Source: a virus
Virus record (IMG/VR): IMGVR_UViG_3300010388_000281
Coordinates: 1 to 38,902 of that record
Length of the DNA: 38,902 bases
Reading direction: 5' to 3' (one strand)
Position 1 is the first letter of the stretch. Every line of letters starts with the position of its first letter. Positions 24,876 through 34,305 of the stretch are shown one piece after another. The position numbers and the translations under genes were made by a program. The notes below the pieces were generated by a model. That model was not told where the DNA came from. It saw only the letters and a list, made by a program, of their open reading frames with translations, and ran no database searches.

Positions 24876-26216
24876 ATGGCTGACCCAAAGAAACCAACAC
24901 CTACGCCAGTATTCCCTAAGGGTAGATTTCCTGGCGTAAATATTCTTGCACTTGCTGGACGCAACCGTGATGCTGCAGCAGGACAAGCAGCATGGTTGTA
25001 TGACACTTTCACACCTGGGATGAATAAAACTGACGCAGGTCGCCAGGCTGCCGTAGACAATGCAACAAGAAACTATGGAACTCCCACCCCTACTTCTACA
25101 ACAACCCCAATGGGTCAGGTTGGTGCACGAGGTCAGATTGGTGCCGAAAAGCAACTAGTTGCTCAGCAAAAAGTCCAAAGAGACCAACTAGACGCAATGA
25201 ACAACATCCCTAAACCTCCTGCTGGCATCCCTGCAACCCGCCCAGCAGCACCAAAGCCATTCACAGCAGACATGCTATACCAAGACGCTGCGCCTGTTTA
25301 CAAGCCCCTCATGGACCTTTACACAAACCAGCAGCAAGCAGCCAACGAACGCTACGCAGAAAACGCTGGCGACATCACGAACATTTTTGGCACCCTAACC
25401 ACAGTACGTGCAGCCGACAAAGTAAAAATTGCTGACCAGTTCAGAACCTCAATTGAACAGCAGCAAAACGCTCTTGCAGCACGCACAGCCGAGGCTCGTC
25501 AAGGTGTTGCTGCAGGTCAGCAAGGTGCAGCAACCGCTGCAGCAGAAATGGGCACTGCGGGTCAACCCGCACCAACTGACTCGTTGACCGCCCAGGCTGC
25601 CGAGCAGGGCATTGCAGATTCAAACGCCTACCAGACTACCTGGTCTGCGCTACAGAACGTGATGGCTCAGCAAGCACAGAACGACGTCCAGAGCGCCGTA
25701 CAGGGCTACAACTACCAGGAAGCATCGGCCCTAGAGCAACTCCGCAACAACCTAGAGGACCGCCTAGCGGGCATTGAAGCCAACATGGCAGGCACTCAGA
25801 CAGACATTGCACAAGCCAACTACGGCAGCAAGCAAACCGTTCTAAACACCAAATACAGTGAAGAACAGGCCCGTCAGGCAGCAATTGCTAAGGCTCAGGC
25901 TGCTGCACAGGCTGCTGCATCAAAGAAACCAACTTATAGTAAAGACACTTTCGGTTTGCAGCAGCGTGCAGCAGATGCTGGCGTCGCTTACACCGACATT
26001 CAAACAACTGTGAACGACGCTTACGCCTCAGCATTTGCAGCCTTGAACCCAGGCGGAGTATACGACAAAGAAGCAAACCCAACAGGAACTAAGACGCCTA
26101 AAACACCAAAGAAGGCTGACATCCTAAACGCTTGGAACTACATCAAATCGGGTAGCCCACAAACCGCTGCAAAACTATCGCCATTTGTAACGGCTTACGT
26201 CGACCAGCAGTACTAA
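24876..26216 (+). CDS. Ala/Gln-rich putative ejection protein
   Basis: 446 residues. Pro-rich N-terminal ~110 residues, then extended helices (~145-350) with heptad-like Ala/Gln repeats, and a Lys/Pro-rich C-terminal part. Likely helical internal virion protein of the T7 gp15 class by size and position. No enzymatic motif seen. A TATAAT box lies in the gap downstream. Confidence 0.8.
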   Translation: MADPKKPTPTPVFPKGRFPGVNILALAGRNRDAAAGQAAWLYDTFTPGMNKTDAGRQAAVDNATRNYGTPTPTSTTTPMGQVGARGQIGAEKQLVAQQKVQRDQLDAMNNIPKPPAGIPATRPAAPKPFTADMLYQDAAPVYKPLMDLYTNQQQAANERYAENAGDITNIFGTLTTVRAADKVKIADQFRTSIEQQQNALAARTAEARQGVAAGQQGAATAAAEMGTAGQPAPTDSLTAQAAEQGIADSNAYQTTWSALQNVMAQQAQNDVQSAVQGYNYQEASALEQLRNNLEDRLAGIEANMAGTQTDIAQANYGSKQTVLNTKYSEEQARQAAIAKAQAAAQAAASKKPTYSKDTFGLQQRAADAGVAYTDIQTTVNDAYASAFAALNPGGVYDKEANPTGTKTPKTPKKADILNAWNYIKSGSPQTAAKLSPFVTAYVDQQY

Positions 26217-26232
26217 TCTGCGCTTTATTGCG

Positions 26233-26238
26233 TATAAT
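26233..26238 (+). promoter_or_regulatory. Perfect TATAAT box before the giant gene
   Basis: TATAAT occurs 29 bases before the TTG start at 26268 in the only gap of this operon. No matching -35 hexamer is found at the usual distance. An AGGA ribosome site and a weak CCTAT/ATAGG hairpin follow. Possible internal promoter for the 6-kb gene. Confidence 0.45.
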
Positions 26239-26267
26239 TGACCTATCTAATGGAATAGGACTTCAGT

Positions 26268-29200
26268 TTGGCTTCTCCAACACCAGCACCAAAACCAGTT
26301 AGCCCTTTTGAAAAACCAACAAAAGGCGCTAACAAAAAAGCCGTATCCCCATTCCTAAAGCCTGGGCAAACTAAAGCAACAACAGGTGGTGGCACTGGCA
26401 CACCAGGCAACCCACTAGGCCCAGCACAGGCTGTCATCGACATCCTGAGCATGCCAATGTACAGCGTTGCAGGAAAAATTTCTGCACTACAAAAAGGCAA
26501 CGTTGCTGGAGCAATTTTTGGTGCAGGTGAAGTAAACGCACTTAAATGGATTTGGGGAGAACGCCCAGAAACTGGCGCAGATGTCCTAAAGAATGCTGGA
26601 GTAAAAGACCCAGGTTTCTGGGGTTCATTAGCACTTGACGTAGCCATCGACCCAACCACCTACATTGGTGGAGCAGCAATCAAGATTCCACTAAAACTTC
26701 TCACAACAGGAACTAAGACTGTTGCTAAAGCAGGAAAACTTGCTGCAACTACTGGTGAGATTGCTGCAAAGGCTGGCACTGAAGGTGCAGCAGCATCTAC
26801 AGCATTCACCCCTACATACGGCAAAGCAAGCAAGGGTTACACGAACTGGAAGGGCACAGGCCCAGTCCCTGAAGTAACCAACGCCACTGCACGTCAACAG
26901 CGCATCCTGTCAAAGCAAAAAGCAATTCAAACAGGTGCACAGAAAAACATTGAAAAGTTTACCTACACCACAACCATTGCCCCAGAAAACCGTGTGCTGG
27001 CAACCAAAATTGGTGACACTCTATCTTCAATGCTTGACGCTGGAATTAAATCTTCAGCAAGCATCATTGCACAAGAAGTCGCTAAGCGCAGACTAAAAAC
27101 TTATGCAGCAAAATCTGCAGGTGTTGCACGCAAAGCAAACAAGGCTTCTGCTGCTCTTGCTGCCGCAGAGGCTGCTGCGACGGCAGCAGCAGATGACGCT
27201 GTCAAAGCAATCGATAACGTTGTCGAATCGGCTGCAAGTAAAGCGACTGAAACACCTGCGCCAGTAACGCCAAAAACTGCTGCAAAGAGTTTCACCCTAG
27301 AGCCACTTGTAGACACTGGCAAAACCCTTCGTGAGACTTTGAAAGAGTCAAGCATTGTTAGTAGCAGCGCAGAGGTTAAGGCTGCTAACGAGATGCTCAG
27401 TAAAGCAGATAAGGCTGCTAAGGCTGCTAAGGTAACTAAGGTTGCTGAAGGTAAATCAGAGAACGTTCTGAAAAGAATCCTTGACCCAGGCAAAGACAAA
27501 CAGGTCGCCTACATTGAAAATCTGCCAGACTACCTCATTCGCCGTGCAAAAGAAGCAACCGTGCGAAAACAAGGAACATCACCTTTTGAGTTCTTCCGCA
27601 GCCTAACCGAATCATCTTTGCAACCAGACCAGGCTCTGGCTAAATACATAAGTGGAATTCCGCTACTTGACGCTGACGGAGCAGCCTCAACACTATCTGC
27701 TATTGCCAGAAAATACCCGCTAGACAAAAACATCCCAACTCCAGTAATGGACCAAATCATCAAAACATTTGATGTTGTCTTCAACAAAGTTGGAACAAGT
27801 AAAGACCTACAAAAGGTTCGCCTAAAAGAACTTACAGACGAACTTGGTAAAGAATTTGCAGACAAATACAAAACTCTTACCACTGGCAACAAAAAACTAG
27901 ACATCAATGAACTAGTTGCCATGCTCCCTGCACCAGGGACCGCTGCAAAAGGCAACTACAAGAGTGTTGAAGCCCTCCTGCGTGGTCTCAAATACGGTGA
28001 CCAGATTGAAACAGCGTCACTCAAGAAAATTCTTCAAGCACTTGACCCAGAGAGCAAACTGGAAATCAAAGTTGAAAAGGCAATGTCTAACGAAGATGCG
28101 TTCAACGCATACCGTGACCTGCTACTAAAGCAGACTGCCAGCATCAAGGAAATGCGTAGCCGAATTGACAAAACAAACCCAGACATGATTTTCAAGGCGA
28201 AAAACATCAACGGCGCAGACGTTCTTGCCCCATACTATGTTGCTCGTCTAAACAACGAAATTCCAGTACCAGACCCTGTCAAGACACAGACCCGCCAAAA
28301 GGCTGCAGAGCGCACCGAAGGTCGCAGAGAATCTTTTGGCACCTCATACACCGAAAACATTGGCACACTAGTCGGCCGTGTTCTTGACTTTGACATTCGA
28401 GACATGGTTGAAAACATGCCATTCCACCAAATCTCAAACCTTGGTGACCATGTTGCACGCTCAATCGATGGCGAAATGGACGCCTTCAGCAAAGCAAAAC
28501 GCAAATACGAATTCAACGAAAACTTTGGCACAAAAATTGCAGCCCTCGCAGCAGCCCGCTGGCGTGGGCGTGCCATGGAAAAAGTTGGTAAAGGTAAAAC
28601 CTCTTCAGAAGAAGTTCTACGCAACATCGCTGAAGACATCCACGCAGCAAGCGACCTGACTCTCTCAGGTATGGGTGCCCGCTTCATCGTCAAAGAACAA
28701 GCAGCAGCCGTCAAAGAAGGTTCAGCAGCCCACCTAGTGTTCCTAGAAGTAGGCGACTTCATCGACGCCTCATTCCTCCACGGATTCAACAAAATCGCTG
28801 AACGAATGGTAATTCCATTCACCCCAAACAAAAACGACAGCGTATCATTCACAGGTCTAATGGATGCAATTCGCATGGTACTACAGGGCGTAGACACAAA
28901 GAACATGCCAACCGTAGATACCATCGCAAAACGAATCCGCAGCGTTGGTGAAGGCCAGAAGAAACTATCGCCTGAATACAAGAAAGAAATGAAAACTCTT
29001 TCTGAGCAGTTGGCTGTAGAACTATTTAAACCAGAAATAATCAAAACTTTCCAAGACATCCACTCAACCCGTGCCCTAGCAGACGTCGAAGACGCCCTGC
29101 AACCAGGCGTCACCATGATGGAAGAAGTTTGGGACAAACTAGTCGAAGCATGGCGAGTAGTCAACGAAAACGGTTCAGATAGCCCAACTGTCAAAGCCGA

Positions 29201-32200
29201 ACAAGTACGACGCCTATTCGCAGAATTCGCCTACATCTCACACATCTTCGACCAGTCATACGGCCCAGCAGCGGAATCAGTATTCCGTGCAATGAGCATG
29301 GCATTCATCAAAGATGGCGAAATCGCTGGCATCAAAAAAGTTCTCATGCCAGAAGACGAAGAAGCATGGAGTCGTTTCCGTGTCGAACTAAACTCATACT
29401 TCAAACAAGCAGAACTCCGTGGCGCAGCCCCAGCAGGACGTGAACACCTACCATCACCAACCAAAGCAGCGAAAGCCACAGCGGAACGCATGTACACCAA
29501 AGCCCGCAACGAAATTGAACTGCACCTAACAAACATCACCAGCAAAACAACGAAACAAGAAGTTGCCAACTGGACACGCACCCTAAACAAACTAGTTCGT
29601 AACCTTGAAAAAGCCCGCAACAAAGCATGGGAAAAATGGTTACCAACCGAACACTGGATGTACGACGCCGTAAACAACCGTGTCCAGTGGGTCCCAAGCA
29701 CCCAGTTCGATGAACAACTAGCCACAGAACTAGCCAACAAAAACCGTGTACTCATCACCACCGACGGTGCAGCAAACATTGGTAACATCCTACACGACAC
29801 AAACATCACAGCAAAAGCACCAAAACTTACACCCGCACAAACAAAAGCATCAGCAAAGAAAATCGCTGAAGCAGCAGATGTCCGTGCAGGTGAACTTGCT
29901 GAAGGTGCTCGTGAAGATGCTTTCGTTGCAGCAGGTAAACTTGCACAAGAAATTCGCAACATGACAGAAGGCGAATTTGACGGGTTTATGCGTTTAGAAC
30001 AAGAACGCCTAATGCGTCCATTCCTAAACGCAGAAATCAAAACCTACCTATACGACCCTGCATGGAAACTCAGTGCAAAGATTTCAAAAGACCAGCAAAC
30101 AGTTTCCCGTGCAAAGAACATCCAAAAGCACCTAAGTTCAACAGCAGGCAACGCAGAAATCCAACAGATTGCTGTAATTGCTGAAAGCAAACTAATGGGT
30201 GCTGTCCAAAATGTTGCAGACGTCTTCACTGACATTGCACGCCGATACGACAAAATTCTATCAGCAGAAGATTTCCGAAAAGGATTCACCCTAGCATTGC
30301 GCCGAGGCGAAGCAGTATCACCATCAGAGAACTCTCTGGTCAACGAATTTGCTAAAGAAATGCGTAAAGTCCTAGACCCAATCATGGAAGAACTAGGACC
30401 AAACAGCACACTTTCACGTGCAGCACTAGACCAAATGTTTGACATGCTGAACCTAAACATGTCGCTAGGAATCAAGAAATCATCAGATGTTACCGACCTC
30501 ACAAAACTGCTCGATAACCTGCCGTTCACTGAACCAACAAAAGACATCCAAAACGACACCATTGCGCTATCAAAATGGAATGACAGAGCATCAGACTTCG
30601 AAAAAGCAAACGGTAACCCATTCGTAGTCATCAACAGTTTCATCACAGCAGTCCAAAACGCAAAAACAATCCAAGCAATCGGCCTGCACTTTGCTAAAGA
30701 ATTCAGCCACCTAGCACAAGGTGTACCAGCAGAACAAGCACTAAAAGAAGGCTGGGTTGAACTCAAAGCAATCCCAGGCAGCGGAATCGACCTAACAGTT
30801 GGCATACCAAAGGGAATGCTATTCCCTGAATACATGGCTGAAGGTTTCATGCTAATGAACCGCAACTACTCAGGACTAATCGAAAACCCAATCAAGGGCT
30901 GGACACGCACACTCCTAGACCTAACAGGCATGGTCAAAGCAGTCCAAACAATCGTGAAGCCAAGTTACCACATCATCAACGGCGTAAGCGACTCAGTAAC
31001 ATCAGTCATGCAAGGCGCAAACCACGCATCAGACTGGATTGCTGCATTCAAAGCCGTCAAACAATGGGTAGGTGAAGACATCGCAGCAGCCTGGGGCACA
31101 GGCGAAGGAGTGGCAAAAGCACTTGGCACAAAAGGAACCGAAGGTCTAAGCCAAGCAGAAATCAAATTCAACCGTGCACTACGACGCATGCAAGGCGTCA
31201 ACTCACGAGAATACAAAAACATTACAGAAGGTGGCGTAGTCACCGCCATCATCAACGGCAAAACAAAAACATTCAACGTTGAAGAACTAATCAAAATTGG
31301 TGAAGACTCTGGCGGAATCATCAACAGCCTCTTCGATGACCGTGTACTAAACCTATACGACGAAGTAATCAGCAACCCAATCAAATTTGGCACCGAAGCA
31401 GAACAGGTCTACAACAAAGAACTGGGCAAAACCTTCCAAGAGGGTGTTCGCCGTGCAGCATCAAAGTTCCAAACAACACTGAAACCAGTTGGTGACTTTG
31501 CAGCCTACTACGGAAACATTGCCCGCATGGCAACCGCCATGAGTATCATCCGCCGAGGTAACTTCAAGAGCGAAGCAGACATGCTCCGTCAAATCTCAGA
31601 AGCAGTAAGCAAATACCACCCAACGCTCCAATCGCTAACCGCTTTTGAACGCAAACGCATCCGCCCAATAACCACCTACTACACATGGTTGCGTGTCGCA
31701 CACGGTGCAATGTTCAAACTAGTAATGGACCACACCGCAGCAGTTCTCCTATATCCAAAGGTCCAATACGAACTGTCACAAGAAGCAGGCTACGAACCAA
31801 ACAGTTTCGGTAAACCATGGGACCCTAAGCAGCAAACCCCAAGTTTCCTAAGTAACAGCGTATTCGGCCCAATCACCGAAGGACCAAATGGACCAATGGT
31901 TTGGAAGCCATCAATCCTGCCAATGGATGTTCTCGACAACTACAGCGGGTTCTCATACGACCCTGCCTACACTGGCGAACAAAACGTTTTCAAAGGCATC
32001 AGCGCAACCCAGTCGCTAGTTGGTAAAAACATCAACACCATCCTCCAGTTGCCACTAGAGTTCGCCACCAAGACAGATGTTCGCTACGGCACACCATCAA
32101 CCGTGAAAGACATGCCAACCTTCGCAGACCGCCTATTCTCAATGACAGCGTTTAGCGGAATCGCACAAGGCCTCGGCTACAACCCTCCAGGGAAAGAACT

Positions 32201-32348
32201 CACAGACCGAGAACGAGAACTCAAAAACATCAGTTTCTTCCTCGGAGGAAAACCAATCGATGTAAACAAAGAATCCTACCAAAAGTACAGCCAGAAAGAA
32301 CAATCTGCTAGGATGAAAGCATTCCTGGAACAATACCAAAACAAATAA
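26268..32348 (+). CDS. Giant (2026 aa) internal/ejection protein
   Basis: TTG start with AGGA nearby. The N-terminal ~140 residues include Pro/Lys-rich sequence, then hydrophobic segments (Leu-Ala-Leu-Asp-Val-Ala-Ile-Asp-Pro-Thr-Thr-Tyr) and an Ala-rich region (~280-325). Most of the rest is long charged helices, and the last ~450 residues include Gly-rich, amphipathic segments (for example Tyr-Thr-Trp-Leu-Arg-Val-Ala-His-Gly near 1800). The layout matches the largest internal proteins of short-tailed phages (T7 gp16 class), which form a channel and help DNA entry. I see no clear lysozyme or transglycosylase catalytic motif. Strong antisense open frames here are codon-bias shadows. Confidence 0.88.
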   Translation: MASPTPAPKPVSPFEKPTKGANKKAVSPFLKPGQTKATTGGGTGTPGNPLGPAQAVIDILSMPMYSVAGKISALQKGNVAGAIFGAGEVNALKWIWGERPETGADVLKNAGVKDPGFWGSLALDVAIDPTTYIGGAAIKIPLKLLTTGTKTVAKAGKLAATTGEIAAKAGTEGAAASTAFTPTYGKASKGYTNWKGTGPVPEVTNATARQQRILSKQKAIQTGAQKNIEKFTYTTTIAPENRVLATKIGDTLSSMLDAGIKSSASIIAQEVAKRRLKTYAAKSAGVARKANKASAALAAAEAAATAAADDAVKAIDNVVESAASKATETPAPVTPKTAAKSFTLEPLVDTGKTLRETLKESSIVSSSAEVKAANEMLSKADKAAKAAKVTKVAEGKSENVLKRILDPGKDKQVAYIENLPDYLIRRAKEATVRKQGTSPFEFFRSLTESSLQPDQALAKYISGIPLLDADGAASTLSAIARKYPLDKNIPTPVMDQIIKTFDVVFNKVGTSKDLQKVRLKELTDELGKEFADKYKTLTTGNKKLDINELVAMLPAPGTAAKGNYKSVEALLRGLKYGDQIETASLKKILQALDPESKLEIKVEKAMSNEDAFNAYRDLLLKQTASIKEMRSRIDKTNPDMIFKAKNINGADVLAPYYVARLNNEIPVPDPVKTQTRQKAAERTEGRRESFGTSYTENIGTLVGRVLDFDIRDMVENMPFHQISNLGDHVARSIDGEMDAFSKAKRKYEFNENFGTKIAALAAARWRGRAMEKVGKGKTSSEEVLRNIAEDIHAASDLTLSGMGARFIVKEQAAAVKEGSAAHLVFLEVGDFIDASFLHGFNKIAERMVIPFTPNKNDSVSFTGLMDAIRMVLQGVDTKNMPTVDTIAKRIRSVGEGQKKLSPEYKKEMKTLSEQLAVELFKPEIIKTFQDIHSTRALADVEDALQPGVTMMEEVWDKLVEAWRVVNENGSDSPTVKAEQVRRLFAEFAYISHIFDQSYGPAAESVFRAMSMAFIKDGEIAGIKKVLMPEDEEAWSRFRVELNSYFKQAELRGAAPAGREHLPSPTKAAKATAERMYTKARNEIELHLTNITSKTTKQEVANWTRTLNKLVRNLEKARNKAWEKWLPTEHWMYDAVNNRVQWVPSTQFDEQLATELANKNRVLITTDGAANIGNILHDTNITAKAPKLTPAQTKASAKKIAEAADVRAGELAEGAREDAFVAAGKLAQEIRNMTEGEFDGFMRLEQERLMRPFLNAEIKTYLYDPAWKLSAKISKDQQTVSRAKNIQKHLSSTAGNAEIQQIAVIAESKLMGAVQNVADVFTDIARRYDKILSAEDFRKGFTLALRRGEAVSPSENSLVNEFAKEMRKVLDPIMEELGPNSTLSRAALDQMFDMLNLNMSLGIKKSSDVTDLTKLLDNLPFTEPTKDIQNDTIALSKWNDRASDFEKANGNPFVVINSFITAVQNAKTIQAIGLHFAKEFSHLAQGVPAEQALKEGWVELKAIPGSGIDLTVGIPKGMLFPEYMAEGFMLMNRNYSGLIENPIKGWTRTLLDLTGMVKAVQTIVKPSYHIINGVSDSVTSVMQGANHASDWIAAFKAVKQWVGEDIAAAWGTGEGVAKALGTKGTEGLSQAEIKFNRALRRMQGVNSREYKNITEGGVVTAIINGKTKTFNVEELIKIGEDSGGIINSLFDDRVLNLYDEVISNPIKFGTEAEQVYNKELGKTFQEGVRRAASKFQTTLKPVGDFAAYYGNIARMATAMSIIRRGNFKSEADMLRQISEAVSKYHPTLQSLTAFERKRIRPITTYYTWLRVAHGAMFKLVMDHTAAVLLYPKVQYELSQEAGYEPNSFGKPWDPKQQTPSFLSNSVFGPITEGPNGPMVWKPSILPMDVLDNYSGFSYDPAYTGEQNVFKGISATQSLVGKNINTILQLPLEFATKTDVRYGTPSTVKDMPTFADRLFSMTAFSGIAQGLGYNPPGKELTDRERELKNISFFLGGKPIDVNKESYQKYSQKEQSARMKAFLEQYQNK

Positions 32349-32357
32349 GGAGACACC

Positions 32358-32606
32358 ATGGACGAAAAAGAACTAGAAGCCCTGAAACTAGGCGCAACAC
32401 TAATGTACGACACACTAAACAACGTGTTCCTACTGCACGAATCTGAAGCCATGGAAGGCGAAAACACTGCAGAACCAATCGAAGGCTGCAGACACTGCTC
32501 AGCCATCGCAGACGCAATCGTCCACTACCCATGCCCAACAGTTCAACTACTGCTACGAGACTTTGAAACAGAACAACCTGTAAACGAAGAAACCCCCGCC
32601 GAATAA
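32358..32606 (+). CDS. Small acidic protein at the end of the late operon
   Basis: Eighty-two residues with AAGGAGA ribosome binding site. Contains Cys-Arg-His-Cys (44-47) and one further Cys (59), so a metal site is possible. Very acidic. The terminator stem overlaps its last codons and stop. Unknown function. Confidence 0.8.
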   Translation: MDEKELEALKLGATLMYDTLNNVFLLHESEAMEGENTAEPIEGCRHCSAIADAIVHYPCPTVQLLLRDFETEQPVNEETPAE

Positions 32607-32617
32607 GCGGGGGTTTT
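32593..32617. terminator. Bidirectional terminator between convergent operons
   Basis: CCCCCGC (32593-32599) pairs with GCGGGGG (32607-32613), followed by TTTT (rightward) and by AA on the other side (TT in leftward RNA). It overlaps the stop of the rightward gene and lies 14 bases after the leftward gene's end. Ends both operons. Confidence 0.85.
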
Positions 32618-32630
32618 CCTCTAACAACAA

Positions 32631-32843
32631 CTAGTCGCCCAGTTCACCAATCTTGCCGATTAGTTCATCAATTTTCATCTGACGCTCAGCCAAACCATTG
32701 CTGCCATTCTCAGCCAACAACTTCTTCAACTCAGCCAACATGGCATCCTTGTTAGGTTCAGGCATAGCACCCTTACCCATCTCAGCACCACACTTGTCAC
32801 ACTTCTCAGCAGACTCAACTTCAATTTCAATACTTGTAGACAT
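32631..32843 (-). CDS. Small protein with Cys-x-x-Cys motif
   Basis: Seventy residues. C15 and C18 (Cys-Asp-Lys-Cys-Gly) form a half zinc knuckle, followed by a helical Leu/Lys/Glu-rich region that could dimerise, giving four ligands. Start overlaps the stop of the preceding leftward gene (TAATG). Last gene of the lysis operon; function unknown. Confidence 0.8.
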   Translation of the reverse strand: MSTSIEIEVESAEKCDKCGAEMGKGAMPEPNKDAMLAELKKLLAENGSNGLAERQMKIDELIGKIGELGD

Positions 32844-32983
32844 TATTCGCCCTTTCTTGGCGGGATACGACCCTCTTTACGCAGTTTAGCCAACTGAATA
32901 GCCACAGCCTGCTTCTTAGGCATGTAATCACGCTTACCATCTTTCATGTGGTAAGCCTGCTTAGCAGTGAACTTGTAAGGCAC
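32843..32983 (-). CDS. Small basic protein (46 aa)
   Basis: Too short for most gene callers. The GTG at 32983 overlaps the upstream TAG (TAGTG), an AAGGA lies six bases before, and the end overlaps the next ATG. The chain is strongly basic with Tyr-Met-Pro-Lys-Lys-Gln-Ala and Leu-Arg-Lys-Glu-Gly-Arg-Ile-Pro-Pro segments, which I recall in small phage proteins near lysis genes. Possibly nucleic-acid binding. Coupling on both sides makes it convincing. Confidence 0.78.
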   Translation of the reverse strand: MPYKFTAKQAYHMKDGKRDYMPKKQAVAIQLAKLRKEGRIPPRKGE

Positions 32984-33171
32984 TAGTCCTTACCATTGAA
33001 TTCATTTGTTTTACCATACGAATCATACTTCGTTCCGCCACCAGGCAACTTGTAAGAATCGTTAACCTTTTTAGCAGCCTTCTTCTTAGCAGCCAACATG
33101 GCAGCAACACGCTTCGCAGCCTCAACACGAGCATTACGAGGCGTAGGCTTAGGTGTAGGTTTCTTGTCCAT
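32983..33171 (-). CDS. Lys/Ala-rich small protein
   Basis: Sixty-two residues, very basic (Lys/Ala-rich helix at ~17-36 after a Pro-rich start), then Gly-Gly-Gly-Thr-Lys-Tyr. Histone-like composition; could bind DNA or the envelope. Overlaps both neighbours by one base. Function unknown. Confidence 0.8.
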   Translation of the reverse strand: MDKKPTPKPTPRNARVEAAKRVAAMLAAKKKAAKKVNDSYKLPGGGTKYDSYGKTNEFNGKD

Positions 33172-33452
33172 TATTTCTCTTTCTTCGCATTAGACTTCAA
33201 AGTCTCAATGCTCTCATTAATGTGGGCATCAAAATCAGGGTCAGATACCTCACCCTTACCAGCATAAGTAAGCAACAAAGCAGCCGTCAAAGACAACAAT
33301 ACCACCATCGCACCAAAAATAGCCGACGTCACAGCATCAATGCCAATCCACGAACCAGCACCAGGCGAAACAATACCCGAAGCCACACCAAACGCCAAAA
33401 CACGCTTAGCACGCTTCACATGCCGAGGCTCAATGAACTTGTGCTTGCCCAA
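33171..33452 (-). CDS. Putative holin, two transmembrane helices
   Basis: Ninety-three residues from a TTG with GGAG six bases upstream, just downstream of the peptidase stop. Basic N-terminus (residues 1-17), hydrophobic segments ~18-36 and ~43-64, and a charged C-terminal tail of ~30 residues. Directly after an M23 lysis peptidase this is the best holin candidate: it would permeabilise the membrane and release the enzyme. Confidence 0.82.
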   Translation of the reverse strand: MGKHKFIEPRHVKRAKRVLAFGVASGIVSPGAGSWIGIDAVTSAIFGAMVVLLSLTAALLLTYAGKGEVSDPDFDAHINESIETLKSNAKKEK

Positions 33453-33454
33453 GA

Positions 33455-34051
33455 TTACTCCGTAACAGACACAGAAGACTTAGCAGCCTTCTTAGGGGCA
33501 GGTTTAGCCACAGGCTTCGCAACAGCCTCCACAGAGGCTGCAGGAGCCTCTACAGGGGCCTCAGAGGCCACAGGAGCCCCCACAGGGGCTGCAGGGGCTG
33601 CAACAGGCTTCACGCCCGCCTCAGCAGCAATACGCTTCTTCAAACCAGCCAACGGGTCAACAACCTTACCCATGCTGTAACCATCCATCTCAGGGCTGCA
33701 CGTCCAGTGCAAATGGGCCCCACGAGACGCAGAACCCGTGTTCCCAACCTTACCCAAAACAGTCACACCAGCAACACACTTAGTACCAATAGGCACACCA
33801 GCATCACGCAAATGGCAGTAACCCCAAAAAACACCCTTGTGGTCCTCAACAACAACAACGTTACCCAAAACAGTGTTCCACTTAGAAACAACAACCGTAC
33901 CAACAGTCGCAGACTTCACAGGAGTGCCACCAGCAACAGCAAAATCAGTGCCACGGTGAGGGTTAGTACGAGGCGCTTCCTTGTTACCAAAATCGCCACC
34001 CGCAGGCACCTTAGACTCAGGAAATGGTAGGACGTGAAGAGGCATAATCAA
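33455..34051 (-). CDS. M23-family peptidase endolysin
   Basis: 198 residues. The zinc ligands are His32, Asp36 (His-Arg-Gly-Thr-Asp) and His115, with catalytic His80 and His113 (Ala-His-Leu-His-Trp). This LytM/M23 metallopeptidase cleaves peptide bridges of the wall. A Pro/Ala/Lys-rich tail from ~145 to the end replaces a classic binding domain; its repeated Ala-Pro-Val-Glu units may span or bind the wall. Flanked by two membrane proteins. Start at 34051 or 34045 (second Met) is open. Confidence 0.9.
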   Translation of the reverse strand: MIMPLHVLPFPESKVPAGGDFGNKEAPRTNPHRGTDFAVAGGTPVKSATVGTVVVSKWNTVLGNVVVVEDHKGVFWGYCHLRDAGVPIGTKCVAGVTVLGKVGNTGSASRGAHLHWTCSPEMDGYSMGKVVDPLAGLKKRIAAEAGVKPVAAPAAPVGAPVASEAPVEAPAASVEAVAKPVAKPAPKKAAKSSVSVTE

Positions 34052-34305
34052 CCCTTAATAATCGAAGAAATAACTGTCGTCCCAACAGCAATTATAGCAC
34101 CACCAAGCGCCGAATAAGCAATCTTCTCCACCCAAGCAGACCTGGCCTGCGAAATCTCCACAGCCCTCAAACGGTCAGGCACATCAGCCAACTGCTCCAA
34201 ATGCGTAACAGTCTTAACCAACAACTTGTTAGTTTCCTGCTGCTCCCTGTAAAGGTCATTAATTGTAACCTTGACATGAGCAGGGGTGCTGTCAATGTTA
34301 GACAC
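34048..34305 (-). CDS. Second holin-like protein, C-terminal anchor
   Basis: Eighty-five residues. The first ~60 are helical and charged (a coiled coil around 20-55), followed by one hydrophobic segment at ~62-83 and Lys-Gly end. One-helix holin or antiholin is likely given the lysis context. It overlaps the tail gene by eight bases and the peptidase by four. Confidence 0.78.
   Translation of the reverse strand: MSNIDSTPAHVKVTINDLYREQQETNKLLVKTVTHLEQLADVPDRLRAVEISQARSAWVEKIAYSALGGAIIAVGTTVISSIIKG

Noticed and set aside
28235-29194. 319-codon antisense frame inside the giant gene
   Set aside because: It mirrors the strongly biased codons of the + strand gene; there is no ribosome binding site, recognisable motif or room for independent expression.
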